A stretch of 64,000 bases of DNA from contig NW_026570247.1 of NCBI RefSeq assembly GCF_019649055.1, forward strand, positions 682,001 to 746,000, read 5' to 3'. Below are positions 23,620 through 34,388 of this stretch, piece after piece. How positions within the stretch are numbered: position 1 is the stretch's first letter; the number at the start of each line of letters is the position of its first letter. The stretch is from Paramacrobiotus metropolitanus. Lineage: Eukaryota > Tardigrada > Eutardigrada > Parachela > Macrobiotidae. A model generated the notes under the pieces. The model saw only the letters and a program-made list of their open reading frames with translations, made no database searches and had not been told where the DNA came from. Both the position numbers and the translations under genes were made by a program.

Positions 23620-24885
23620 ATTACTGCAGTGATTTCTGCCCTGTCACAGTCCACAAGGTGATTACTGATTACATGTACTACGGGTACTGTAACTATACCA
23701 CATTAAATAAGCACTTTGTGCTAGCAATATTCGGCATGTACCAGTCCTGTCAAATCAGTGACCAGCGTAATCCATGGGGTGTGGCACACCATGGCATAAA
23801 GGTTGGCGTACACCGTAGGTTTGCCATTTTCGCTGTTTTCATGAACGCTGAATCTGTATTCTTTATACCGGATTAATCTTCGAAATAAGGTATTTTATTT
23901 TATTTAAGGCTTCGTGGTATTTTACTATGTGAATGTTATGTTGTTATTGCACCGACTCTTAACCTGTCGGTAACCAACAGGTTAACACGAACACTTGTAC
24001 TTGCACACTTCCATCATGTATTTGCCACCATGTTGCGGCACACTGCCCTTAAGGGAAGTGACCCGGTACATGGCACAAAATTCGTGTACATGCTCGGAAA
24101 CTTCTATCTGTACTTTTGCGAAATTCCAAAGACTTTTGTGTTTTGTTTTGTGACCTTCTGTAGCCAGATGATTCGTATACATTGGTAGGAGGACCCAGAC
24201 ATGAAGTGAGGCATTTGACACACCAAAAATGCGTTTAACCTTTTTAGAATTACTTTACAGTCATAACCGCCGAACCAGATGTTGCGCGCACAAGCGGTTT
24301 TCAAGCCAATGTATACGAATTATCTGGCTGCAGAATGTCATCCAACAAAGCAAAAACGTGTTCGGGAGTGCGCGAAACGGCGAAAGTGAAAGTATCTGTG
24401 TATTTGCACGCATTTGGTACCGTGTACTTGGCCATGTACCATGTAATAATAAACGCGGCCACTGCTGTGTGCTTTTGGTGCGTCTAATAACGTTTTGGCC
24501 TATTCGAACAACCCGGCAGTGATTTTTGGTCCTCTGCGCACTGACTGCACCGCAACATTTAAGACGACTGTTTCCCTTTTACTTAAGTATTGATTTTTCG
24601 TCCTAGCCTGAGCGTGCTTTAGCCTTTAACGCGCGGCGTGGATAATGTGGTGAATAACGTGAAGCACGCTGAAGAGTAGTTGCTGTTGTGGAGGTCCATT
24701 TATGTTGTAGCTAGACCATGGATGCTGGCATTTCTACTTCAAGGCCCCCGAGTCGATGGTTGCTCACGATTATGCCAACATGGTTGCTTTATTTTAAACC
24801 ACAGTTACCATTCCCGTATGTTTATGAGTGCAGATATACCTGTACAGTGTACATATAACAAGCATGTACATATTCACGAACTTAT
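23620..24885. repeat. Segmental duplication, copy A, part 2
   Basis: Collinear with 37,230-38,155, with shared blocks such as GGCATGTACCAGTCCTGTCA and GATAATGTGGTGAATAACGT. In copy A this part is separated from part 1 by about 2 kb that includes the two inverted-repeat elements. Confidence 0.85.
24049..24433. mobile_element. TTAAGGG foldback family, internally shortened copy
   Basis: Starts TTAAGGGAAGTGACCCGGTA and has inverted arms carrying TGTAGCCAGATGATTCGTAT and its complement. It is the family seen complete and in tandem at 62.48-63.86 kb. The paralogous position in copy B (about 37,585-37,745) also has a still shorter copy, so the insertion may predate the duplication. Confidence 0.7.
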
Positions 24886-25059
24886 TCTTCTTGTAATTGG
24901 ATGAATCCTTCATTTGGATCTTGCATACATACGTCATTGAACTGGAATTTTTTACACCTGCTTTGCGCGTAAATCCTATAAATTCGATGCATGCGTTCAG
25001 AATAGATGTATCGGATTTAAGGAGTTGAGTCTAGAGTCAAACTATTCTTTAAATTCGGC

Positions 25060-25670
25060 GCAAGTATTTTGGGCAAAATGTTGGGCGACTGGGGTTGCGT
25101 GTTTTGTTGGTAAGTTCCGGTATTTATTTCCTGTATTTTGTTGTAATTAAGACAAAAAGGTTGAGGTTGTAAGTTGTGCAGCGCTGGTAACCAACGTTTT
25201 ACCGAGACCGGTTCTTAGGCTTGTCAGATTTTCTACGAGTAGATATTTTAAGTAACCGTTTTAGTTGACAATATGCTAACATAGCGTGTTTTGCAGGCAA
25301 CGACGCTGCTGGAAAAAGCGATTTCACCCTTTGTTTTGCCGGGCACTGCAAACGTACACACCACGAGGATTTGGACAGCATATTGTATCTGCTGGATGGT
25401 CTTATGCATTTGGAACATTTTTCTGGCAAGAACTGCGTTTCCCATGGTGTTACCGCAAAAATGTTGCCAATGGATGAGGTTTTACGGCACAAGATTTGCG
25501 TTCCTGAAATTACCGGTATGATTTGCCGCAAAGTGCTGCGCAATAATGAAACACAGCAGATGAGTTGTCGTGCTCCAGCGGAAAAGACAGGAATTGCGGG
25601 AACCTTTCAGTTTAACTGCATTCTGTCAGTTATGTGCATATTGGGAATAAATACATAGTACAAAGTATAT
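25060..25670 (+). pseudogene. Three-copy gene-like family K2, copy 1
   Basis: After an acceptor-like GTGTTTTGCAG (ends about 25,298) one open frame encodes NDAAGKSDFTLCFAGHCK, HHEDLDSILYLLDGLMHLEH and VTAKMLPMDEVLRHKICVPE. Related sequence occurs at 33.0-33.28 kb and 39.6-40.1 kb. The HEDLDSILYLL segment followed by ICVPEITGM resembles the late C-lobe of CK1-like kinases, and copy 3 lies right after a kinase pseudogene, so a kinase C-lobe is possible but unproven. The start and earlier exons are not found. Confidence 0.35.
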
Positions 25671-26525
25671 TTTATGACGCTCTAGATAGTTATGTATGAT
25701 CGACTCGCCTTAACTTATATCGTTCACTTATTTTAGTTGAACAACATACCTTTTTTTGTTAAGGTTTTTGTGACAGATTCCAGGCGACAGCCGAATCGTG
25801 ACTAACTTAGCCATATGCGGTATACGACGGAGATCAGCCGTAGCACTTAGCTACGCCAGTAGCGTCCTTTCAGTCGAAAAATTCCTGTGTAAACAAAAGA
25901 AAACAGTGGCGGTCTCCAGCCTAACTGGACATCTGAATGCACTTATACGTTCAGCTCAGCTCAGCCCACGCAAACCAGTTTTTATGTGCTGTTACGATGT
26001 AGTGGACAGTGGTGTGTGACGCTGGACTTGTTTCGCTCGATTGACCGTGTGTGACGCCACTGACATGTAGGAGAATGTGTGAGAATTATGGAATGTAGAG
26101 CATATCAGTTGTTGAAAATTGTTGAAAAAACGGGTAGTTAGAGAATCAGTGTTTGCAACAGGACAGAGACAGAGTAGGGTGTAGCCTTGCAAGGGGCGCC
26201 CGGCGTTCAATGGAGGAAGTCGCTGATCACGTTGTGCACACAGCTAAAACCTATTTTTACCCTGCCTGAAGATTTTAATATTGTCATGTCTCATTGCGCT
26301 GTCAGAATCGCAGTTCGGTTGTATGGAAAATTGTTCAAGGCATTTTAGCATAAAAAACATGAAAAGATTTGGATTGTATTAGTTTTACATTTAAGTACTT
26401 GCCGGAGTCTGCCACAATCCGCTCACACGAGTGGAGCGGCTCGTAGGTTTTATTTGCCAGTAGCCAGTGCCCTTACAAATACCCCAGCGCGGTGTTAAAC
26501 TAATCAAAATGATCAAAGTTTAAAG
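25671..26525. other. Region without a supported gene
   Basis: Only short open frames; no repeat recognised. Confidence 0.4.
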
Positions 26526-26640
26526 ATTATTTATGTACTCTTAATCGCGCATAACTGAATATACAGACAGGGGTGTCGGAGTTTATTTAAACAAAACATC
26601 CTGGGGCGAACCGAATCGCCGGAAAAGGGCACAACATCCA
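26526..26640. repeat. Outer 115-bp direct repeat (B2) of the DIRS/Ngaro element
   Basis: From ATTATTTATGTACTCTTAAT to GGCACAACATCCA. I see one mismatch to 26,894-27,008. Confidence 0.9.
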
Positions 26641-26893
26641 TCACAAAAAAAAGAAAGGATTTAGGGCGGGGAAGGGGAAAGAAAAACAACGGTTTTCTCT
26701 AATTACAAATATTAGCGGCGGTTATACACAACGTTAGCTGCAAACGAGAAGCAAAACTGAAACGGCTTTAGTTGCAGTGAAGGTGCTTATATAGACAGAG
26801 GCTACTTGTATAGATACAGGAACTGACCTAACAGGATGCGGATCTCGATTGTACAAAATAATACACAGATTTTGTTACAGCAAAATCTTACGA

Positions 26894-27008
26894 ATTATTT
26901 ATGTACTCTTAATCGCGCATAACTGAATATACAGACAGGGGTGTCCGAGTTTATTTAAACAAAACATCCTGGGGCGAACCGAATCGCCGGAAAAGGGCAC
27001 AACATCCA
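26894..27008. repeat. Inner 115-bp direct repeat (B1) of the DIRS/Ngaro element
   Basis: Same sequence as 26,526-26,640, lying immediately downstream of the recombinase stop. The 253 bp between the copies would be A2. Confidence 0.9.
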
Positions 27009-27061
27009 AACACCCAAAGGGGAGACAAACCCGGATCAGGTATCCGACAGGAAGGAAAACG

Positions 27062-28102
27062 TTAATGGCGCGGTAGACCTTCGGCAATGAGATGGGCAAA
27101 CTGCTTCCGCATGGCATCAGCGCGTTGTATGTAACCCTCGTAACAGTTGCTCTGCCAATTTCTTTGAGACTTCAGAAGTTCGGTGGGAATCCCCAGTTCG
27201 GCGGCATAGGTGGCAGCGCCCCCGCGAAAGCTGTGCGCGGAAAATTTGGACGTGGAAATAGGGGCGGAGGATAAGGAAATCCGTAGAAGTTGGTTAAACC
27301 TGTAACCCGACAACGGCACAATTTTTCCGTTTTCAAAATAACTAAACAGTGCATCGCTGTCCTGTGCTTTACTTTCGGCTAGCATGTTTCTTATTGCCCG
27401 ATACGGACACAAAACATGACCTTTTGCTAAGCGGGGAAGCGGTACATTAATGCGTGCAGCAAGATGTCGCGAAGTTTTTACAATTTTTGAAGACAAAGAC
27501 AGCTCTGTATCGGTTACTGTGACATCGGAAACTAAAACATGGTTATTGTTTTTTGTGACAAACAAATTCGAACTCCGTAACATACTGAAAAAGGCTGTCA
27601 AACAAGCAGCCCAGAACGTCTTTCTTGTGTTCAAAGGAAGGAGTTTTAAGTTCGAATAAATTAATTTCAAAAGTTCAATTGTGATCGGTTTGCGTTTGTT
27701 CGGGAGTTTATAACGAGCGCGTTGTACTCCTGATAGCGTTTGCCTGATCATAAAATGGTTAAGATTGGGAGAATCGAAGTTATTAATTTCGTGAAGCGAA
27801 GTCAAAGAAAAAACATAATTTAGAATTGTATTATATTCAAGATTACGAGACAGATACGCAACAAATAAGGCAACAGTTTGTTCGGTAGCAGGAAGATATT
27901 CCAGTTTATATTCCTTACAAAACCGTATAAAGCGATCCCATTGATACTGCCTAGTTACACGTGTGCTTTTGGCCATTGCACCAAGGCGTAAATTCTTCAA
28001 CGCGTTTTCCAGATTCCGCAGCTGGGTATCTGGAAAACGCATAGGGAGGTAATGTTTGTCCGGGAAAGGTAAAGTTAATGTGTTCACACAATTTCTTCGC
28101 AA
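27062..28102 (-). CDS. Tyrosine recombinase of the DIRS/Ngaro-like element
   Basis: The frame spans 346 codons. The first in-frame ATG is at about 28,042, giving about 326 residues. An N-terminal SAM-like DNA-binding region (about 43-130 of the frame) precedes the catalytic domain. Visible active-site residues are Arg176 in SMLRSSNL, the HxxR motif HSFRGG (His290, Arg293), a tryptophan in QRNWQSN and the nucleophile, most likely Tyr324 in CYEGYIQ. The length and spacing are normal and the frame is intact. The enzyme would integrate a circular cDNA by site-specific recombination instead of DDE integration. It overlaps the end of the RT/RNase H frame by about 150 bp. Confidence 0.9.
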   Translation of the reverse strand: MRRNCVNTLTLPFPDKHYLPMRFPDTQLRNLENALKNLRLGAMAKSTRVTRQYQWDRFIRFCKEYKLEYLPATEQTVALFVAYLSRNLEYNTILNYVFSLTSLHEINNFDSPNLNHFMIRQTLSGVQRARYKLPNKRKPITIELLKLIYSNLKLLPLNTRKTFWAACLTAFFSMLRSSNLFVTKNNNHVLVSDVTVTDTELSLSSKIVKTSRHLAARINVPLPRLAKGHVLCPYRAIRNMLAESKAQDSDALFSYFENGKIVPLSGYRFNQLLRISLSSAPISTSKFSAHSFRGGAATYAAELGIPTELLKSQRNWQSNCYEGYIQRADAMRKQFAHLIAEGLPRH

Positions 28103-29408
28103 AAGCCTCGCTTTCTGTTAACCGGCTCAACGCGTCTGCTGCTACGTTTTGTACCCCGGCTGAGTAAACTGCGACCAAACGGAAATCGTATTTTAAACTG
28201 AGAAAACAAATAAGCTTTAACCACTCAATCGCCGGGATACTTTTCGTAGTGCCTCTGTTCAGAAAGGCTACTGTTTGCGTATTATCCGATTTGACAATTA
28301 CCTTGCACCCTTTCAAGACTGGTGCTAAAACAACAACGCAAATACATGCAGCTATAAGCTCCAAAAAATTAATGTTCCCAATAAACGATTTATCGAGCAC
28401 GGGTGGCGGAACCCAGTTCTGTTCAAAACCTGCCGGTGGCTTAGGTATATGACACCAACTACCGGCAAGCCATATACCCTGGGATACTCCACCAAAACCC
28501 GAAAATGACGCATCTGTGCATATTGTCCGTACAGGGCGGTAACTTACAAAACGACTTTCGCACAACCCATTTAACGTTGGCGCAACAACCGTCCACCATT
28601 CCAGCACATTTTGCAGTACTTTTGATGGTCTGAGACGATCAGTAGGCCGTTTAAGGGAAGCGATTTTGTCGAAAAAGATCCGCGAAAAAGTTCTTGCACC
28701 GTAAACTGCACGGGCTGCAAAGGATGCTTTGCCGGCAAAAACCTGTAACTCACGCTTCGTTACTCGTGTCTGCACATTTAGACCTAATGCCGATTGTTTG
28801 ATATCGGCAATTTTCTCCTCTGGCAGTTCGATGCGTTGCGCAACGGAATCAATTATCAACCCAAGAAAAACAAGTCTCGTAGCAGGGCCTTGCATTTTTT
28901 CCCAGTTTACTACAAACCCCAGCTGCTGCAGTAAATTTACGAGTTCAGTTTTAACCAGTTCGCACTCCTCTAAAGAATTTGTTTTAACAAGAAAATCATC
29001 TAAATAAACAACAATTTTACGTCCACGCCAAAGCAGTATGCGTGCAACGGCTGTGGATATCCGCTGAAAAATAGATGGTGCGTTGGAGCGACCGAAACAC
29101 AAAAAACAATCAACATAATGAAGCGAAACATCATTGTTGAATGACCAACGAAAACCCTGCAGTTGTCTATGATCGGGCCGTACCGGTACTGACCGATAGG
29201 CGGATTTGATATCCACAACCGCGTAATAACAATTAGGAGTACTGAAATCAATTACATCATCCACGGAGTCAAAGGCAAACGTATCCGTTTCGATAAAGGA
29301 ATTCAATGAACAACCGTACGGCCTACTGCAATCCGCGATAGGGCGATAAGAGCTTGACCCCTTCTTTGGTACTGCTCCAAATAGCCTGAATACGGAGTGG
29401 TTTGGCAT
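27951..29408 (-). CDS. Reverse transcriptase-RNase H of the DIRS/Ngaro-like element
   Basis: The open frame of 485 codons starts inside the RT domain (PKKGSSSYRPIADCSRPYG). It contains YAVVDIKSAYRSVPV (first catalytic Asp), CFGRSNAPSIFQRI, the core YLDDFLV at residues 135-139 and FLGLIIDS. An RNase H domain follows, with ICTDASFSGFGG, NFLELIAA, KSDNTQTVAF and NVAADALSR carrying the acidic residues. No integrase or methyltransferase follows. The N-terminal RT residues lie in another frame (29,323-29,661), so a frameshift at about 29,400 breaks this copy, unless it is programmed. Confidence 0.88.
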   Translation of the reverse strand: MPNHSVFRLFGAVPKKGSSSYRPIADCSRPYGCSLNSFIETDTFAFDSVDDVIDFSTPNCYYAVVDIKSAYRSVPVRPDHRQLQGFRWSFNNDVSLHYVDCFLCFGRSNAPSIFQRISTAVARILLWRGRKIVVYLDDFLVKTNSLEECELVKTELVNLLQQLGFVVNWEKMQGPATRLVFLGLIIDSVAQRIELPEEKIADIKQSALGLNVQTRVTKRELQVFAGKASFAARAVYGARTFSRIFFDKIASLKRPTDRLRPSKVLQNVLEWWTVVAPTLNGLCESRFVSYRPVRTICTDASFSGFGGVSQGIWLAGSWCHIPKPPAGFEQNWVPPPVLDKSFIGNINFLELIAACICVVVLAPVLKGCKVIVKSDNTQTVAFLNRGTTKSIPAIEWLKLICFLSLKYDFRLVAVYSAGVQNVAADALSRLTESEAFAKKLCEHINFTFPGQTLPPYAFSRYPAAESGKRVEEFTPWCNGQKHTCN

Positions 29409-29661
29409 CCTGCTGCATTATGCGCCCTTGACCTAGCTCTTCTAGGAAAAGCTTATCTAGGGCTGCTTTTGCTTCAGGAATTAAGGCGCTAGAATAATTT
29501 TTGCAGTCAACTGCGGTAACAAGAGAAATATCTGGTACAAGAGGAAAACCAGACGATAAACCGGTAAGAATAAAATCTGCATCAAAGTCGTCAACAAGAA
29601 AATCAACCCAATAAGAAAACGACTTTGTTAACGAACACCTATGTAAAAGGTCATCGTCCAA
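29323..29661 (-). pseudogene. N-terminal part of the DIRS/Ngaro RT polyprotein, out of frame
   Basis: Encodes ALIPEAKAALDKLFLEELGQ and GRIMQQD, the usual run-in to RT. The same DNA then continues as RT in a different frame (VFRLFGAVPKKG). One small indel near 29,400 separates the two. Confidence 0.65.
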
Positions 29662-29715
29662 ACAATAATTGCCAATTTTTTTAGAAACGAAATTGGGAAA
29701 CAGTTCCGGATTTAG

Positions 29716-30027
29716 TCAGTTTGCGCCATGTCCCACATTTTGCCGCTGCGTGGGACAGTGAACAAAACGATGGTTACCGTTGCACTCGCCACACAAGTGT
29801 GGGAAGGAACACTCGTTTGGGCGTTTTGCACAGCGGTTCTCCTGCCAATTGTAGCAACAATGGTGCTTGTATTTGGAATACCGGGCACTTTTAATAACGG
29901 TTTTGTTGCTGCCGTTACTTTCTGTGCGTCGTGCACCCGCATGGAAATGTTTAGCGGAAATTGTGAAACGAGCATGCTGATCTGTTAAATCAAACTTTAT
30001 CTGTTGCAGACCGTCGCACTTCTGCAT
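29716..30027 (-). CDS. C-terminal gag region with zinc fingers, DIRS/Ngaro-like
   Basis: The frame contains CYNWQENRCAKRPNECSFPH and then LCGECNGNHRFVHC. This is a CCCH-type finger followed by a CX2C-H-C cluster, an arrangement I know from DIRS and Ngaro gag proteins. It lies directly upstream of the RT on the minus strand. The gag N-terminal half is absent here, while gag-like N-terminal domains occur at 11.9-13.2 kb and 33.8-35.0 kb. Confidence 0.7.
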   Translation of the reverse strand: MQKCDGLQQIKFDLTDQHARFTISAKHFHAGARRTESNGSNKTVIKSARYSKYKHHCCYNWQENRCAKRPNECSFPHLCGECNGNHRFVHCPTQRQNVGHGAN

Positions 30028-30112
30028 CGTACTTCGTTACTGCAATGTCAGAGAAAGTACACCGCATATTAGCAAGATATTCATTATATTCCAAAAACTT
30101 ATAAACTTAAAT

Positions 30113-30151
30113 CAGACGTTAAACCATTATATTCCAATGGTTTAACGTCTG
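30113..30151. repeat. 39-bp palindrome
   Basis: CAGACGTTAAACCATT and its exact complement flank a 7-base centre, immediately next to the foldback element. Confidence 0.8.
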
Positions 30152-30763
30152 TAACCGTCCAAAACGTCCTGACATCTGAGACGTCCGGCGGACGTTTTGG
30201 CGCTTAAACCGTCCAAAACGTCCGGGGGCCGCCAAAACGTCCGCCGTAAATTTTGCCCACCCAGTTTTTTTTTGAATTTCCGATCTTAAACAAGACCAAT
30301 GAGAGTAAATTCGTAGTCGGACAACGCCGGACGTTTCAGCCTGAGTGTAAATTCGTACCCGGACGTTTCTGCCTGACTGAAAATTCGTAGCCGGACGTCT
30401 CAGCCTGAGCGTAAATTCGATGCGTAAAAAAACGATTTTACACTCAGGCTGAAACGTCCGGCTACGAATTTACAGTCAGGCAGAAACGTCCGGCTACGAA
30501 TTTACAGTCAGGCAGAAACGTCCGGCTTTAAATTTACTGTCAGGCTGAAGAGTCCGGCTACGAATTTACACTCAGGCTGAAACGTCCGGCGTCGTCCGAC
30601 TACGAATTTACTCTCATTGGTCTTGTTTAAGATCGGAAATTCAAAAAAAACTGTTTGGGCAAAATTTACGGCGGACGTTTTGGCGGCCCCCGGACGTTTT
30701 GGACGGTTTAAGCGCCAAAACGTCCGCCGGACGTCTCAGACGTCCGGACGTTTTGGACGGTTA
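30152..30763. mobile_element. Foldback element, 612 bp, with internal tandem repeats
   Basis: Two arms of about 300 bp meet near 30,430. The ends are TAACCGTCCAAAACGTCC and its complement. Within each arm a roughly 30-bp unit (CGGACGTTTCAGCCTGAGTG-like plus TAAATTCGTA) repeats three to five times. TA flanks are consistent with a TA target. Non-coding. Confidence 0.85.
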
Positions 30764-30769
30764 CACACG

Positions 30770-32049
30770 CGTATCAGCTATCAACAGCCAAAACATGCTG
30801 CCGTATTCTCAGAGTAGAAGTACTTCTATGCTTTATGTATCCTCCACGTATCCTGCCTGCCGCTTTTATATTCGATGGGTACCGCGGTGAGAGTCCTTAC
30901 GTATCCTTACCGTAAATGGCCCGTATTTCTCAAGTATCCGTTTAATGTTTTTATGTTTTCCTAATGCTTATATATGTATTTTTGCTTTTCTTGGGTTTTT
31001 TTATTAAGGGGACCACTAGCCGCTGCGTTTTTAGTTTGGCCGCTTTCATAAAGTTGCCAAGTTTTATATGCCCTTGTAGAGAATTCTTTTATCTTTATGA
31101 TGATGTATTGCAAAACACAATTAGTAAAACTTCCTTTAAGTTGCAGTTTAAAAACCAAGACCGGGTAAGCGCTCATTGAGTAAACTGATCGCTGTAGCCG
31201 GCTGGCCATGGCCACATACACCTGCGGCAGGCAGGCGGTGAGATGGTATGTCCAAGCCAGTGTTGACTGAGCACAGTGAGTTTCTGTTTCTCTTGAGTGG
31301 TCTGCCTGACCTCTTTGTGTGCTAAAAGCGCGCGCATGGCCAGTCGGATCAGCCACGATAAGCAGCCTGTCTGCCGAACAGCCCATTCTTTGGTTGCAAT
31401 TTTGAATAACACAAAATTCATGACTTTGAAAATCTAAAACTTGAGAACCAAACATGGTATGGAAACACAGCCAACATCATAAAATCGATTATTTTTCAGA
31501 AAGCTTATATACCGAAACACCACTGCTGTTCTACGTCCTACATTCCGAATAACTGAAAAAAAACAGTTTTTGAAAAGTGTTTTTTGCGTTTTGTTGATCA
31601 GATATTGAAGTTTTTTTATTAGCATGTTTCTATATAAGCTTTCTAGCTGATAACACGTACAACAATGTGGGTTACGTCAAAAACAAAGAAACTTTGTCAT
31701 TCAGCTTTTGCTTTCAAAGTTTTTTCTTTGTTTAGTGAATAGCTCGGTCTAGACACAGGCCAGAGAGGATCGCGCCACACCATTGTGTAGCTAAATCCTC
31801 TCTGCGCTCAGTCAGAATAAGGATAACACATATCCGGTCATCGTTTCCATGCTAATCCCGTTTTCCCAGACCCACCCAACTGCGGCTAGGGGTTCCCCTT
31901 AAACTATCGTATGTAAGATATATAACGGATACTGCAGATACAGTAAAACTGATACATGGAACAAAAATTATGAGGATGCGTTAAGGAGACTGTAAATCCA
32001 AAAGCGTAAAATAATACATTTATGCCATAGGTGTAAATTAAATTACAGC
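30770..32049. other. Region without a supported gene
   Basis: Several open frames, including 31,455-30,961(-), show no domain or splice structure. Nothing accepted. Confidence 0.4.
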
Positions 32050-32330
32050 GAATTTTACTCACCATAAGGGAGCCATGTATTCCGTGTGTCTTATTCAAAA
32101 TACGAAGGAGTAAAGATCGTTCCAGAAAGCTCAAATCATGTGGTGCATGCTTCAAGTTTTCTGCAGCGATCTTCAAAATTCTTCACTCCAGTTTAGGTGT
32201 AATTTTTCTCCCCCAAGGGAGATACAAACAGGCTGTAACCCGGTAAAACCCATCGCGCGCTGAGAAATGATCCAATAGATTGCGTAGAAAGGGTGTGCAA
32301 TAAAATTTTGAAGATTGATTGAAAGCTGCA
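32050..32330 (-). pseudogene. Gene-like fragment, family R1 copy 2
   Basis: The reverse complement resembles 390-590. It ends at a donor-like ATG|GTGAGT, and the donor-proximal bases match the membrane-helix exon at 16,976-17,186. Frame changes and a stop (TGA after GAAAACT) mark it as decayed in the frame aligned with copy 1. Confidence 0.3.
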
Positions 32331-32894
32331 TTGCGCTAGCATTTTTTTCTTAAACATTATGGCGTTAAAATGTTGAAGGAAAATGTCAACACAATGAAAC
32401 GGTCAATCCACCAGCAAACTACGTGTAACAGTCACTGTAACTGGTCCGTCCAAAGCGCTACATTAGTCTATTGAATGGCATTCCAGAGCTTTACTTTTCG
32501 ATTTACAATACATGGGATAATTTTAATAAATTATGCCATTAATGTACGTTGAAGAGCGCTCCACGTACGTTGAAGAGCGCTCCAGTAAACATTTAACACT
32601 TTTATACTGGTGTATCTGTATTACGTAGTAGCAAAATTTGTAAGTATATGTCCGTCCGGCGTCAAATTTTGTTGCAGACAGCTTTACACACCTGACAAGA
32701 GCCATAATATTATATTGATCAATACGTTTGTGCTCGCCGACTCGGATAAAGGCCATGCTGCTACAGACTCACAGAAGGATTCAACTCATCGATCTGCCGG
32801 TCGCGTATTAACAGCGCGGCGACCGGACAAGTTTTCTAGCCACATTTACGAACATCCGTCGAGCTAGTCACACCAACACCATTTCCATCTTAAC
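32331..32894. other. Intergenic, nothing recognised
   Basis: Includes a short direct repeat of ACGTTGAAGAGCGCTCCA at about 32,546-32,583. No gene. Confidence 0.4.
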
Positions 32895-33285
32895 TTGATA
32901 AACCTTTTATTTTGTACTTGCGAAATTCCGAAAAAATTCGAAGTTTTTATCACATTTGATTTGCGCATAACCGCGATAAATTCCATACCTCTGCTTAGAA
33001 TAAATGTAGCGAATATTTTACAAATTCTCTTCATGTGTTTTGCGGAAACTGTTGGAGGACCGGAATGCCTGTTTCATTTGGGCAGTATCTACCGGATGGT
33101 CCAGTCCATCAGCAGCATTTTTCCAGCAGGATTACGTTGGGGCCCGGGAAAACGTAGCCCTTACCGCAAAACTGCTGCCGATGAGTAAAGTTTTACGGCA
33201 GAAGATTCCCGTTCCAGATACTACCGGTATGACTTGCCGCAATGTGCTGCGCAATTATAAGAAATTAGGGAATACTTTTAACTAA
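32895..33285 (+). pseudogene. Family K2, copy 2
   Basis: Encodes NVALTAKLLPMSKVLRQKIP, then VPDTTGMTCRNVLRNYKK, clearly related to VTAKMLPMDEVLRHKICVPE in copy 1. Upstream non-coding DNA is also similar (TTGCGC-TAA ... ATAAATTC blocks). Part of the middle of the frame differs (WAVSTGWSSPSAAFFQQ), consistent with a frameshift. No start found. Confidence 0.35.
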
Positions 33286-33314
33286 GAAAAGTGAACGAAA
33301 GAGTCGACCATACG

Positions 33315-33482
33315 TACAGCTTAGGACAAAATGGTCGCATACCCAACTTATCCACATTCAGTACGAATGCAGTGCAGTGCACTGTACGACGGTGTTCAAA
33401 ATATCCGGTTCGTACAAGTGCACTGCACCGCATGCGTACAGAATGCTGGGTATGGGGCTATGCGACCATTTCGTCCTACATT
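33315..33482. repeat. Imperfect inverted repeat, about 170 bp
   Basis: GGACAAAATGGTCGCATACCCA near the left end is mirrored by TGGGTAT ... ATGCGACCATTTCGTCC at the right. A small, degraded foldback. Confidence 0.6.
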
Positions 33483-33485
33483 GTA

Positions 33486-33840
33486 CATCATTATGCATAG
33501 TACAACATTTGATTATTTTGTACTGCAAATGCTACAGACATATGTATATTGTATTTATATCCGCTACCTAGGGATGATGCGCACGCAGAATTAGCTTGAA
33601 CAATTCCGTCAGCAATCAGCAGCGGAAAATATTGTTGCCTACTCGTAATGTTTCCCCTTGATTTAACTACTGATTTGATTTTTTCGTGGGTTCAGTTTTC
33701 CGTTTTTAGGGCTTCCCTGGGGACTCGCTGTCGCTCCAGTTCCGATAGGTATTGTTTAATGCTCCAAGCGCAGCTGTGCCTTTCCGCTTGTATCTTAGCC
33801 AGCAGTTAAATTTTCCTCTTTGCTTCCCTACGAGTAGCCA
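33486..33840. other. Spacer before gag-like copy 2
   Basis: No gene or repeat recognised. Confidence 0.35.
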
Positions 33841-33843
33841 TGC

Positions 33844-33900
33844 TAAGTTCAGCTAGTGTTGGAGAAGGGGGACCCCCTTCTCCAACACTAGCCGAACTTA
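33844..33900. repeat. Snap-back palindrome 1 in gag-like copy 2
   Basis: About 28-bp arms (TAAGTTCAGCTAGTGTTGGA ... and its complement) with one mismatch and almost no spacer. The right arm is the original coding sequence. Confidence 0.85.
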
Positions 33901-34080
33901 TCATCCAAATGGCGGAAATGCCAAGGCGAATTGCAGCACTCACCGGATTGATAGTTCAGCAGCGATCCAGCCAACCTTCATCGGGAGCCAACACCGCTCA
34001 AACGCAGTTTGATCCATTAAACGCTCCATCCGTCTTCGAGCGCTTGGGTGCGTCGGTGGACTAGTTAGACGCTTGTTCGG

Positions 34081-34146
34081 GTGAAACCGCTGGGAGATGC
34101 CGGTGCCGGTGCCGGTACTAGTACCGGCATCTCCCAGCGGTTTCAC
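34081..34146. repeat. Snap-back palindrome 2 in gag-like copy 2
   Basis: Perfect arms GTGAAACCGCTGGGAGATGC(CGGT) around a GCCGGT-repeat centre. The right arm corresponds to copy 1 coding sequence; the left arm is the added inverted copy. Confidence 0.88.
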
Positions 34147-34388
34147 CTACTGGAGCAACTATTGGATCACCATGTTTTTGTCGAATTTCCCGATATATTG
34201 CCTCAGAACGCGTTCCGGCAAAACGCGGCCAAACTGGGATCCCATGATATGGTTGACATATTATTAGACGAGCACACATACACACCCGCAACAAAAAGAA
34301 GCGGCAAGTTACTTTCGCTCGCCAGCTGGAACCGGGCGTTTTCCGTGTTCATGGCGTACCATAGAAACCGGAACCAGTTTTGCCAGTG

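Larger units (their letters stand above)
26526..30040 (-). mobile_element. DIRS/Ngaro-like tyrosine-recombinase retrotransposon, 5'-truncated
   Basis: Minus-strand order: gag-like zinc-finger region, reverse transcriptase, RNase H, then an overlapping tyrosine recombinase, then a 115-bp direct repeat, 253 bp of spacer and a second 115-bp repeat. An RNase H followed by a recombinase with no integrase and no LTRs defines the DIRS order. The absence of a methyltransferase domain and the 3' B1-A2-B2 arrangement fit the Ngaro group. The matching upstream A1 repeat is not visible before the sequence changes at about 30,040-30,110, and gag keeps only its C-terminal part, so the 5' end is probably missing. 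RT carries a frameshift near 29,400. Confidence 0.85.
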
